A stretch of DNA of 64,000 bases from DATCKG01 sp036562385 (GTDB taxonomy: Bacteria > Bacillota > Sulfobacillia > Symbiobacteriales > Symbiobacteriaceae): positions 25,070 to 89,069 of the forward strand of contig DATCKG010000099.1 in the NCBI GenBank assembly GCA_036562385.1, read 5' to 3'. Both the position numbers and the translations under genes were made by a program. This document shows, in pieces, positions 24,934 to 32,389 of the stretch. The first letter of the stretch is position 1, and each line of letters starts with the position of its first letter. Under the pieces are notes generated by a model that saw only the letters and a program-made list of their open reading frames with translations, had not been told where the DNA came from and did not search any database.

Positions 24934-26514
24934 TCAGGGACCCAGCACCGACCAGATCGCCGGATCCTCCAGCCCTAGCCGCCAAATTGCCACGCCACCC
25001 AGGCCGTAGTCCCGGACCAGACTCAGCTTTACCGCGGTGGAGCGGGCATCCTCGTAATAGACGATCCGGGGTACCCCGTCCCGAACATAGGTAAAGTAGG
25101 GTACCTGGGCCTCCGCATCCCATTGAACGGCCGCGCCGTACTCCTCTGCCAGGGCCATGGCCCCGGAGGCCGACAGCGCCCGCCCCTGGGTGGTGCCCTG
25201 GATCCACTCATACCCGTACGCGCCCAGTCCAAGCAGAACCTTATGGGGCGGAATCTGGGACGCGGCGTACTGGGCTACCTGTCGAACCCAGCCGTAGGAA
25301 GCCACAGGCCCGGCGGGGAGGCCTGGCAGGTGCTCGTCGTAGGCCATTACCGCCACGTAGTCCGCGTAGGCGCCCAGGGCCCGGTAGTCAAAGGCCCCCT
25401 CCCAGATCGAGGTGGTGTCATCGTAGGTCTTACCGGGAACCGAAAGGGTCAGTTGCAACCCTTCGGCCTTCGCGGCGTTATACAGAAGGCGAACAAACGC
25501 TGTATAGTTCTCCCGCTGATCCGGCGGAATCCGTTCCAGATCGACGTTAATTCCGGAGAGGCCCTGCTGCCGGGCCACCGCGATCACGTTGGCGATGGTC
25601 CGGTCCCGGACCACAGGGTCCGAAACCACCGCCCGGGCGATCTCCGGGCTGAAATTGTCCCCGCTCCAGTTGTGGAGAAGCCCCTGGACCGGCAGGCCCC
25701 GGTCCCTGGCCTCCGCCATCAGTTCCGGATAGGCCCGTGTGATGATGTTGCCGTTTTGATCCACCGCCATCTGAAAGTTGACCACCAGGTCCACCACACC
25801 CCCGGACCGGATCAGACTGCTGAGGGACCGCCAGTCCCCCTCCCAGTCCTCGGAGTAGTAGCCCAGGACCACAAAGTCGTCCCTCACTGTCCGGGACCGG
25901 GCCGGCTCCGGAACGGGGATCGTGGCCTTCAGGTGTATACCAGACCGGGATCCGGCTCCGGGCACATCTTCCTCCGTGCCGCTGCTCGGCGGCTGGGAGG
26001 CGGTCCCGCCGGACGCTTCCGTGGCGGGCAGGTCTACCTGCGGCTGCAGGCGGCACCAGTAGGGCAGCCGCAGAATCTGACCGGGCCGCAGGGCAGTGTC
26101 CCGGAGCTGGTTGAGCCAGCGCACGGTCTCACTCTGTGTTCCATATTGGCGGGCCACGGAGGCAAGGGTGTCCCCCTCCCTTACCACGTGCAAGGGCCCG
26201 TAGGTCCCGTCATGTTCCGCCGCAATCGCCCGGAGAGTAGTGGCATCGGCCAAGCCGCGAACCGGGAGGCCGAAGTCGGCCTGAAACCGCCGGATCGCGT
26301 CGCGGGTTCGTCGCGAAAAGATCCCGTCGGGAGGGCCCACGTCGTATCCCAGGTTGGCCAGTCGCATCTGCAGGGCAGCCACTTCCGGACCGCAGGAGCC
26401 TTCCTGCAAGACCGTGGATCCCGCCGGGGCCGCCCAGGCTCTTGGGGTGCCCAGAGCCAGGAAGATGAATATCATGACCCATAGGATAATGACATAACCA
26501 TATTCACGATCCAA
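24934..26514 (-). CDS. Peptidoglycan-binding, LysM and GH18 domain hydrolase (spore type)
   Basis: A 526 aa secreted enzyme. Signal peptide (VIILWVMIFIFLALGTPRAWA), a peptidoglycan-binding domain at about 35-95 (VAALQMRLANLGYDVGPPDG), a LysM repeat at about 108-153 (HVVREGDTLASVARQYG), a low-complexity linker, then a glycoside hydrolase 18 domain from about 210. The catalytic DxxDxDxE region is reduced to GINVDLERIPP, keeping the acid Glu. This layout is that of spore-cortex or germination proteins such as YaaH/SleL and YdhD. It probably acts on cortex peptidoglycan; specificity is inferred. Confidence 0.9.
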   Translation of the reverse strand: MDREYGYVIILWVMIFIFLALGTPRAWAAPAGSTVLQEGSCGPEVAALQMRLANLGYDVGPPDGIFSRRTRDAIRRFQADFGLPVRGLADATTLRAIAAEHDGTYGPLHVVREGDTLASVARQYGTQSETVRWLNQLRDTALRPGQILRLPYWCRLQPQVDLPATEASGGTASQPPSSGTEEDVPGAGSRSGIHLKATIPVPEPARSRTVRDDFVVLGYYSEDWEGDWRSLSSLIRSGGVVDLVVNFQMAVDQNGNIITRAYPELMAEARDRGLPVQGLLHNWSGDNFSPEIARAVVSDPVVRDRTIANVIAVARQQGLSGINVDLERIPPDQRENYTAFVRLLYNAAKAEGLQLTLSVPGKTYDDTTSIWEGAFDYRALGAYADYVAVMAYDEHLPGLPAGPVASYGWVRQVAQYAASQIPPHKVLLGLGAYGYEWIQGTTQGRALSASGAMALAEEYGAAVQWDAEAQVPYFTYVRDGVPRIVYYEDARSTAVKLSLVRDYGLGGVAIWRLGLEDPAIWSVLGP

Positions 26515-26633
26515 TGGCGCACCTCCGGGTTATTTTACTTTATCTGGCATATACCTAGATTATACGGAGGGCGCAAAGTCATTGTCATGAAGCAATTCCT
26601 GGCACCCAGGCATCAACCCAAAACAAGCACAGC

Positions 26634-26659
26634 AAAAAGCGAGGACCCCCGGCCCTCGC
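26634..26659 (-). terminator. Intrinsic terminator of the 51 aa gene
   Basis: 6-bp stem GCGAGG/CCTCGC with a 9-base GC-rich loop, followed by TTTTTGCTG on the minus strand, directly after the stop codon. Confidence 0.75.
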
Positions 26660-26664
26660 TGCTC

Positions 26665-26820
26665 TCAGCCTCGATGCAGTTCCTCCAGCCCGGCGTCCCG
26701 AAGGATCTCTTCCAACACTTCGGAGTTAATGGAGATCGCCTTGTTGGGATGGCCACCGTGTCCTTCATTGGTGGGACGCACAGGGAAACCATGATCACCG
26801 AAACCCTTCCGCATTTGCAT
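26665..26820 (-). CDS. Undescribed 51 aa protein
   Basis: A short gene with every expression signal: sigma-A promoter (26997-27025), AGAAGGAGGCG before the ATG, and an intrinsic terminator. The peptide starts MQMRKGFGDHGFPVRPTNEG, continues with HGGHPNKAISIN and ends in an amphipathic acidic helix (SEVLEEILRDAGLEELHRG). The N-terminal half is Gly/His-rich and probably disordered. An ATG two codons later is also possible. I recognise no family; it looks like a short structural or regulatory peptide. Confidence 0.65.
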   Translation of the reverse strand: MQMRKGFGDHGFPVRPTNEGHGGHPNKAISINSEVLEEILRDAGLEELHRG

Positions 26821-26996
26821 CGCCTCCTTCTCTCTCTTTTTTTTGTCCCTCGGAGGCGGCACTCCGCCAAAACAGAACAGTGACCTCCGCCGAAGCAGCA
26901 ACGGGGTCACTGGTCGCCTGCCCGAATCAACACTGTGAATGCAACCGCTGACGCAACTGGATCTTGTGTGCGGCTGTGCCGCCTGGTGGTTTATTT

Positions 26997-27025
26997 ATAT
27001 TACACCGGAGACAAGGGAATGACAA
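26997..27025 (-). promoter_or_regulatory. Sigma-A promoter of the 51 aa gene
   Basis: TTGTCA (27020-27025) and TAATAT (26997-27002) on the minus strand with a 17-base spacer. The transcript would have a leader of about 170 bases, including a CAGTGACC/GGTCACTG inverted pair near 26878-26913. Nothing else is supported in 26821-27072. Confidence 0.75.
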
Positions 27026-27072
27026 CACTTTTTTCCTTTTCCCCTGCCTCCGGATCACGTTTCGGGTACAGC

Positions 27073-27104
27073 AGCGGCACGTCGCCTCGATGCGACGTGC
27101 CGCT
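27073..27104 (-). terminator. Long hairpin after the tRNA cluster
   Basis: 13-bp perfect stem AGCGGCACGTCGC/GCGACGTGCCGCT with a 6-base loop just after tRNA-Val. No U-tract follows, so it may be a terminator or a processing/stabilising structure. Confidence 0.6.
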
Positions 27105-27110
27105 GTGACT

Positions 27111-27186
27111 TGGTGCGCGGTAGAGGGCTCGAACCTCTGACCTCATGAACGTCAATCATGCGCTCTCCCAGCTGAGCTAACCGCGC
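27111..27186 (-). tRNA. tRNA-Val (GAC)
   Basis: Acceptor GCGCGGT pairs with ACCGCGC; the D arm is GCTCAGCTGGGAGAGC, the anticodon loop TTGACGT gives GAC, the T loop is TTCGAGC, and the 3' CCA is encoded. 76 bases. Confidence 0.97.
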
Positions 27187-27269
27187 AGGATTTTATTGTC
27201 CACCTAGCGACCTGACGGTGCGCTGCTTCCTCCCGGACCTGACGCGGTGCCGCCAAGCCGCTAGCGGAC

Positions 27270-27345
<76 letters not shown>

Positions 27346-27386
27346 ATGTGCCGGACCGGGCCAAACCCGATCCATGTTCGATGAAC

Positions 27387-27463
27387 TGGTAGCGGTGGGT
27401 GGATTCGAACCACCGACACTGCGGGTATGAACCGCATGCTCTAGCCAGCTGAGCTACACCGCC
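27387..27463 (-). tRNA. tRNA-Met (CAT), elongator type
   Basis: Acceptor GGCGGTG with CACCGCT (G-U at the first pair), anticodon stem TGCGG/CCGCA around TTCATAC giving CAT, T arm GGTGGTTCGAATCCACC, encoded CCA. The paired first acceptor position argues against initiator tRNA; a lysidine-modified Ile tRNA cannot be fully excluded. Confidence 0.93.
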
Positions 27464-27503
27464 ATTTCCCAGTTCCCCGCCCATCGGGAACTGGCGGTTA
27501 TTG

Positions 27504-27532
27504 ATAGTATCACAGATCGCGGCGTCGCGCAA
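27504..27532 (-). promoter_or_regulatory. Sigma-A promoter of the tRNA cluster
   Basis: TTGCGC (27527-27532), 17-base spacer, then TGATACTAT with TACTAT at 27504-27509 on the minus strand: extended -10. A CCAGTTCCC/GGGGAACTGG hairpin lies between promoter and tRNA-Met. The order of transcription is Met, Ala, Val. Confidence 0.75.
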
Positions 27533-27556
27533 GTACCTTTCTGCTGTTGCCTGCGA

Positions 27557-28468
27557 TCACACCATTGCCTGCAGCGCAGCCGTCGCAGGCCGCAGGTCCT
27601 GCTGCGTGGTCAGCACCGGGGCAAAAAGGTCTCCGACCTGCTCCAGCCGCGTCCAGATGGTGCGAATGGTACAGCGGGGCGGATCTCCTTCCAGTTCGTC
27701 CCAGGTCACCGGCAGGCTGACCGGCGCCCCGGGCAGGGGACGAACCCCGTAGACTGCCGTGATCGTCTGCCCCCGGCGATTCTGCAGGTAGTCCACGTAG
27801 ACCTTGCCGGTCCGTCGGGCCACCGTCCGCTCCAGCGTCACCTTTTCCGGAAATGCCTTCAGCAGAACGCGACCCACTGCCTCGCAGAAGGCGGCCGTAT
27901 CCCGGTAGGTGTGGTCGGGGGTACAGGGGCAGAAAATGTGGATGCCTGTCGCCCCGGACAGCTTGGGAAACCCGGTGACTCCGACGGAGTCCAGGATCCG
28001 CCGCACCAGACGGGCCAGGATCAGGGCATCCGCGAACGTGGCTCCCTCGGCCGGGTCCAGGTCGACCACCGCCCAGTCAGGCGTGTCCGGCGAGGCGCAG
28101 CGGGAAAGCCACGGGTGCAGTTCGATGGCGCCCAGGTTGGCCACGTACGCCAGCGCCGCCGGCTCCTCGATCACCAGGAAGCGCAGGATCCGTCCGTCCT
28201 CCGCCTCCATGGGCCAGGTGGCAATCCAGTCCGGTGTGCCCGCGGGAGCGTCCTTATGATAAAACCCCTTGCCATCGATGCCCTCCGGATAGCGGGTCAG
28301 CACCACCGGGCGCCCCTTGAGGTGTGGCAGCAGGTACGGAGCGATGCGGGTATAGTACTCGATGAGTTCCGCCTTGGTGATTCCTTCCTCCGGCCAGTAC
28401 ACCTTCTCCAGGTTGGAGACCAACAGCTCCCGCCCTGCCACCGCCACCGGCATCCGAACGGCGCTCAT
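27557..28468 (-). CDS. ligD (polymerase domain): LigD-type DNA polymerase/primase domain protein
   Basis: A 303 aa stand-alone polymerase domain of bacterial non-homologous end joining (archaeo-eukaryotic primase superfamily), which fills gaps at broken ends and prefers ribonucleotides. Visible motifs are NLEKVYWPEEGITKAELIEYY, GKGFYHKDAP, the catalytic pair VVDLDPAEG, SGATGIHIFCP (usually SGxxGxHv) and DYLQNRRGQTI. The ATG overlaps the stop of the preceding gene (ATGA) and has GGGAGGTG. It is the last gene of the Ku-ligase operon. In most bacteria polymerase and ligase are fused; here they are separate. Confidence 0.94.
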   Translation of the reverse strand: MSAVRMPVAVAGRELLVSNLEKVYWPEEGITKAELIEYYTRIAPYLLPHLKGRPVVLTRYPEGIDGKGFYHKDAPAGTPDWIATWPMEAEDGRILRFLVIEEPAALAYVANLGAIELHPWLSRCASPDTPDWAVVDLDPAEGATFADALILARLVRRILDSVGVTGFPKLSGATGIHIFCPCTPDHTYRDTAAFCEAVGRVLLKAFPEKVTLERTVARRTGKVYVDYLQNRRGQTITAVYGVRPLPGAPVSLPVTWDELEGDPPRCTIRTIWTRLEQVGDLFAPVLTTQQDLRPATAALQAMV

Positions 28469-29022
28469 GGAGTCACCTCCCTCACCTGGGCGGGATGGAA
28501 GGTGCGAACCACCGCCTCCGCCCGGGGAGCATCCTGCTCTGTCACCTGGACCGCCAGCACCGCCGCCTGTCCGGCCTCCTCGGACAAGGCGTCGGCCAGG
28601 CCACCCAGGAGGGACCCCAGCCCCGCTCCGGCCAGAGTGGTTACCGTCGGAGATGCGCTGATGAGCGGTCCCCCCAGGCCGGGAAAGACGTAGGTGGCCG
28701 CGAGCATCCCGGCAGTCGCTCCGATGCTGGCTCCCACCGCGACGCCGGTGCCCAGCCCGGCCTCATCCCCGTCAGGACGGTTCTCGCCGACAGCAGGCCG
28801 GGAGGTAAACAGGGTGACGGCCGCCTTCAGCCCGCTTTGGCGCAGGGTATCGGCACAAGCCGCTGCCTCCCGGGCCTCCCGGAAGACGGCCACCAGGGTG
28901 ACCCGCCGCCCCATCTCCAGGCTTGCGTCTGTTTCGTCGGGCTCCCAGGTCACGGGTTCATCCGGATCCTCCGGGGAACTCTCGCGGTCCTGCCGCAGAT
29001 CTTCGTCCGGAGTCCATGCCAT
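28465..29022 (-). CDS. Glycine-rich membrane-associated stress-like protein in the NHEJ operon
   Basis: A 185 aa protein. An acidic N-terminus (EDLRQDRESSPEDPDEP) is followed by a ferredoxin-like strand-helix region (RRVTLVAVFREAREAAACAD) and a Gly/Ala-rich hydrophobic stretch (VAVGASIGATAGMLAATYVF, then GAGLGSLLGGLADALS), as in the general stress/YflT- or DUF1269-like group that controls or senses membrane stress. ATAGGAGG precedes the ATG. It lies between ligase and polymerase with a 4-base overlap downstream, so it is cotranscribed with end-joining genes. Its role there is unknown. Confidence 0.75.
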   Translation of the reverse strand: MAWTPDEDLRQDRESSPEDPDEPVTWEPDETDASLEMGRRVTLVAVFREAREAAACADTLRQSGLKAAVTLFTSRPAVGENRPDGDEAGLGTGVAVGASIGATAGMLAATYVFPGLGGPLISASPTVTTLAGAGLGSLLGGLADALSEEAGQAAVLAVQVTEQDAPRAEAVVRTFHPAQVREVTP

Positions 29023-29033
29023 GCAAATCCCTC

Positions 29034-29978
29034 CTATTGCAGTCGGGCGGCTTCGGCGAGGCGGCTGGAGAACCCCACCAGCACAGGGTCCCGCAGCCGC
29101 AGGTCCTCCGTCCACTCGGAGAACTCCACCTCCACGGTCAGGACCGGCTCCGTCCAGACCACCGGTCCCGGATCCCTGGCAAACCGATCCCGGAGGGACG
29201 GCACCCGGGGAAAGGGACAGGGGCCGGGCCTTAGATGGGTGCGAAGCAGGTCCAGATCCTCCGGGCGGATGCCGGTACCCACCCGTCCGATGTAGACAAG
29301 CTCATTCTCCCGGAACGCGCCCAGAAGCAGGCTGCCGGGGCGGCCCGCAGGCGCCGTATACCCGCAGACCGCCGCCAGGATCCGCTGCCGGCGTTTGATC
29401 TTCACCCAGTCCCGGGACCGGATGCCCGGCTGGTAGGTGCTTCCGAGTCGCTTGGCCACAACCCCCTCCAGCCCGTGCTCCACCGCCGCCTGAAACAGAT
29501 CGGGCCCCTGCTCCCCTGGAAAGGAGTCCACCACCTGCCAGGCAGGACCGGGCGGTACCACCTCCTGCAGGAGGCGAAGCCGCTCCTCGATCGGCACCTG
29601 ATACAAGGGCCTGTGGCCGTGTTCCAGCAGGTCGAAGATCATCAGGACCGCCGGGTGGCTCCGCACCTTGCCCGGATCGGCCCTGCCTCCGCCTGTGTCC
29701 CGTTCCAGGATGCCAGCGAAGCTGGGCTTGCCGTCCCGAAGCACCACGATCTCCCCGTCCAGCACCGCCCGGCTGCCGCCGAGGGCCGCGCCCAGGCCGT
29801 CCAGTTCGGGAAAAAGCAGCGTCCTGTCCCTCCCCCGCCGGCTCCAGTGCCGGACCCGTCCGGACTCCACCAAGGTCAGGTTCCGGACGCCGTCCCATTT
29901 CACCTGGTAAAGCCAGCCGCTGTCTTCAAGGGGAGCCGGGGCGCGGCTCAGCAGCATGGGGGAAAAGGGCAGCCGCAT
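29034..29978 (-). CDS. ligD (ligase domain): ATP-dependent DNA ligase of the LigD type
   Basis: A 314 aa ATP-dependent ligase with the adenylation Lys in KWDGVR (about residue 28), motif III VLDGEIVVL, motif IV EGVVAKRLGS, motif V DWVKIKRRQR and an OB domain to the end. This is the size of a separated LigD ligase domain, which seals ends bound by Ku. Start ATG overlaps the Ku stop by one base (TAATG) with GGAGGGGGG upstream. Confidence 0.95.
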   Translation of the reverse strand: MRLPFSPMLLSRAPAPLEDSGWLYQVKWDGVRNLTLVESGRVRHWSRRGRDRTLLFPELDGLGAALGGSRAVLDGEIVVLRDGKPSFAGILERDTGGGRADPGKVRSHPAVLMIFDLLEHGHRPLYQVPIEERLRLLQEVVPPGPAWQVVDSFPGEQGPDLFQAAVEHGLEGVVAKRLGSTYQPGIRSRDWVKIKRRQRILAAVCGYTAPAGRPGSLLLGAFRENELVYIGRVGTGIRPEDLDLLRTHLRPGPCPFPRVPSLRDRFARDPGPVVWTEPVLTVEVEFSEWTEDLRLRDPVLVGFSSRLAEAARLQ

Positions 29979-31024
29979 TATCCCCCCTCCGGAGTGACCC
30001 CTGGCGCCCCCGGGGAACTGGACTGATCCGGGAGGGTCGGGGCGGCAGGGGTCTCGGCCGGGCGTGAACCACCTGGGCCGGTGGCGGCGGTCTTCGGCGC
30101 GCCCGGTGCGGCCGCGCCGGGACGGGGGACGCCCGGACCGGGCGGGGGCGCCTGAGGCCGGGCCCTGCCAGGGGGGCCGGGCGCCCGGGCGCCGTCCGGC
30201 AGCCGCGGTGCCGCCGCCGGCCGGGCCCCGCCGGTCCCTTCCTCCTGGCGGGCTTTCTGTGCCTCCTCGATGGAGGCCCGCAGGGCCGTCATGAGGTCCA
30301 CCACCTCGGTGCGCACCGGCGCTTCCGCCACCGGGGCCACGTCCTCGCCGGCCACCTTGGCCTCGATGAGAGACAGCACCTGCGCACGGTAGCGGTTTTC
30401 GTACTTCTCGGGGGTAAAGTCGGCGGAAAGGCGGCTGACCAGGTCAACGGCCATCTCCACTTCCCGGGGATTCAGTTCCGGCTCGACGAGGCCCGTCAGC
30501 CCCGCGGGTGAGCGGATCTCCTCCGGAAAATGCATGGTCTCCAGCACCAGCACGCGGCCCTGGAAGACCCGGATGGCTGCCAAAGATTCCCGGGTGCGGA
30601 TCACCACACGGGCAATGGCGATGCGGCCGGTCTCTTCCATGGCCCGGCGCAGCAGCGCATAGGCACGGGCGCCCCCCTCCCCGGGCTCCAGGTAATAGGT
30701 GCGGTCAAAGTAGATGGGATCGATCTGCTCCAAGCGCACGAAATCGACGATCTCCACGGTGTGGGCCGCCGCCACCGGAATGCGTTCCAGTTCCTCCGGA
30801 GAGACCACCACGTAGCGCCCCTTCTCATATTCAAAGCCCTTGACGATCTCCTCCCCGGACACCTCCCGGTCACAGGCGGGGCACCATTTCCGGTACTGCA
30901 CCGGAGTCCGGCACGGCTCGTGAAGCAGGTGAAACCGCACATCCCGGTCCTCCGTAGCCGCGTACAGCTTGACCGGAATCGTCACCAGTCCGAAGGTGAT
31001 GGACCCTTTCCACAGGGACCGCAC
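29978..31024 (-). CDS. ku: Ku DNA end-binding protein with a long Pro/Ala tail
   Basis: Homodimeric ring that binds double-strand break ends and recruits LigD activities. The 348 aa product has the Ku core to about residue 245 (LWKGSITFGLVTIPVKLYAA, RRAMEETGRIAIARVVIR, FTPEKYENRYRAQVLSLIEAK). Bacterial Ku is usually 270-300 aa; here a disordered C-terminal tail of roughly 90 residues, very rich in Pro, Ala and Gly, follows. GTG start with AAAGGGGG. It heads the operon Ku-ligase-stress protein-polymerase. Such tails in other bacteria affect DNA bridging; here that is inference. Confidence 0.95.
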   Translation of the reverse strand: MRSLWKGSITFGLVTIPVKLYAATEDRDVRFHLLHEPCRTPVQYRKWCPACDREVSGEEIVKGFEYEKGRYVVVSPEELERIPVAAAHTVEIVDFVRLEQIDPIYFDRTYYLEPGEGGARAYALLRRAMEETGRIAIARVVIRTRESLAAIRVFQGRVLVLETMHFPEEIRSPAGLTGLVEPELNPREVEMAVDLVSRLSADFTPEKYENRYRAQVLSLIEAKVAGEDVAPVAEAPVRTEVVDLMTALRASIEEAQKARQEEGTGGARPAAAPRLPDGARAPGPPGRARPQAPPPGPGVPRPGAAAPGAPKTAATGPGGSRPAETPAAPTLPDQSSSPGAPGVTPEGG

Positions 31025-31061
31025 CGCCGTACCCCCTTTTCTGCCCACATCGGTTTCCGCC

Positions 31062-31095
31062 ACATAGTGTCACCCAGGGCGGAAACACTATATGT
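31062..31095. promoter_or_regulatory. Inverted repeat upstream of ku
   Basis: ACATAGTGT and ACACTATATGT (complementary apart from two extra bases) separated by 14 bases, about 40 bases before the Ku start. It could be an operator or overlap a promoter; no standard -10/-35 set is evident. Confidence 0.4.
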
Positions 31096-31136
31096 CACGC
31101 AGCCGGTGGCAAATCCAGGGGCGGCGGTTTTTCGCG

Positions 31137-31169
31137 CAAAACAACACGGACCGGTTGGGCACCGGTCCG
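31137..31169 (-). terminator. Intrinsic terminator of gerW
   Basis: 9-bp perfect stem CGGACCGGT/ACCGGTCCG with a 5-base loop, followed on the minus strand by TGTTGTTTTGC. Confidence 0.8.
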
Positions 31170-31182
31170 GCGTCTCGGACTG

Positions 31183-31668
31183 TCACTCGACGTCGTCGTC
31201 GCAGGCGTCGTGATGCGCCGCGTCGTGCTCCTCTTCGCGTCCACAGGGTCGGGACGGACGCTCCCGGCCACCCTGGTGGTGGCGTTCGTTCCGGCAGCGG
31301 TGCTGCCGCCAGGCGCAGAACCGATCCATGAGCTGCGGCGCCAGGTCGATCAGCCGGTCGATGGGCTGGGTCCCGTCCACCGGCAGCATCCGGACCTGCT
31401 CCCCGTCCACCACCAGAAAGCCCACCGGATGAACGGATACGCCGGCGCCGCTGCCGCCGCCGAACGGGTAATCGGTCACCGGGGTTTCCGCTTCCACCGA
31501 AAATTCACTGCCGCCAGCGGCAAATCCGAAGCAGACGCGGGAGACCGGAATGATCACCGTGCCGGTCTGGGTTTCCACCGGATCACCGACCACGGTGTTG
31601 ACGTCCACCATGCTCTTGATGCTTTCCATCGCCGTCTTCATCAGCGCCTGAATCGGGTGCTCCGACAC
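31183..31668 (-). CDS. ytfJ: GerW/YtfJ-family sporulation protein
   Basis: A 161 aa protein of the GerW family, produced in the forespore and linked to germination. The family core is present: MSEHPIQALMKTAMESIKSM, the IPVSRVCFGFAAGGSEF strand and a Gly-rich YPFGGGSGAGVSVHPVGFLV. The C-terminal part departs from the family with a charged His/Glu/Asp-rich tail (GREEEHDAAHHDACDDDVE), perhaps metal-binding. GTG start with GGTGGAGGG. It overlaps the upstream DUF2953 gene by 86 bases in another frame, an unusually long overlap. Confidence 0.88.
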   Translation of the reverse strand: MSEHPIQALMKTAMESIKSMVDVNTVVGDPVETQTGTVIIPVSRVCFGFAAGGSEFSVEAETPVTDYPFGGGSGAGVSVHPVGFLVVDGEQVRMLPVDGTQPIDRLIDLAPQLMDRFCAWRQHRCRNERHHQGGRERPSRPCGREEEHDAAHHDACDDDVE

Positions 31669-32287
31669 TGCCCTCCACCCCCTTGCTGCGCCTCCGCTTC
31701 AGCCAGGCCGCCAGGACCGGTTCCCGGCGCACCCGGTACAGCGACCAGATTCCCGCCACGATAGCGTCTCCCAGCCGGAAGGTGAGTATGCAGTCCAGCC
31801 GGATACGCCACACCAGTTCCTGAAAGGAGGGCGTCACCCGCATCCGCAGGCCCGACCGGGGCAACCGCATCCATCGGGAGACAACCCCCAGCGCCGTACT
31901 CATCACGGCGTAGGTGACACCGGTCAGGAGGGCCGAGACCATGGCATCGCCGCCTCCCACCATCACGGACAGGTCCAGGGAGCGGCAGCGCATGCGCCGA
32001 AGCAGGTACCTGACCGGTGGCTCCAGCGTCGTCAGCAGGTGTTTCCAGGGAGGCCCCGTGTGGCCTCCCTCAGTCCGGTGCGGCGCGGTCACAGCCAGAT
32101 CCAGTGCCTGGGCCCGCTGCAGGGACGCGGCCAGGTCCAGTTCCCTGCGCCTTTTCCACCAGGCCACCCCCACCTCCGTTCGCAACGTAGCCTGGCCGTT
32201 GTGCTGGCGAAGCTGCACGCGGACCTGCACCGGCAGGAACCACAGCAGCAGGGCGGCCACCACCAACGCCACCGGGAGCACCGCCAC
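31583..32287 (-). CDS. DUF2953 membrane protein (YtfI type)
   Basis: A 234 aa protein with an N-terminal membrane helix (VLPVALVVAALLLWFLPVQV) and a basic soluble part containing the family DLSVMVGGGDAMVSALLTG region. It pairs with gerW as in Bacillus ytfI-ytfJ, which supports both assignments. GTG start chosen 8 bases after GGAGG. The C-terminal 28 codons overlap gerW. Function is unknown even in Bacillus; a forespore membrane role is likely. Confidence 0.8.
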   Translation of the reverse strand: MAVLPVALVVAALLLWFLPVQVRVQLRQHNGQATLRTEVGVAWWKRRRELDLAASLQRAQALDLAVTAPHRTEGGHTGPPWKHLLTTLEPPVRYLLRRMRCRSLDLSVMVGGGDAMVSALLTGVTYAVMSTALGVVSRWMRLPRSGLRMRVTPSFQELVWRIRLDCILTFRLGDAIVAGIWSLYRVRREPVLAAWLKRRRSKGVEGSVGAPDSGADEDGDGKHQEHGGRQHRGR

Positions 32288-32360
32288 AGACCACACCTCC
32301 ACCTGCTTCCGTTGCCACCCCCGGTGAGTTTTTCCAACCCGCTCCGGCCCCATACAGCAA

Positions 32361-32389
32361 ACGGAGCGGAGTCACCGACTCCGCTCCGT
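32361..32389 (-). terminator. Intrinsic terminator of the HAD gene
   Basis: 13-bp perfect stem ACGGAGCGGAGTC/GACTCCGCTCCGT with a 3-base loop followed by TTGCTG on the minus strand, directly after the stop codon. Confidence 0.8.

Noticed and set aside
28495..29295. 266-codon plus-strand frame within the NHEJ operon
   Set aside because: Antisense to two coupled, recognisable genes; no RBS.
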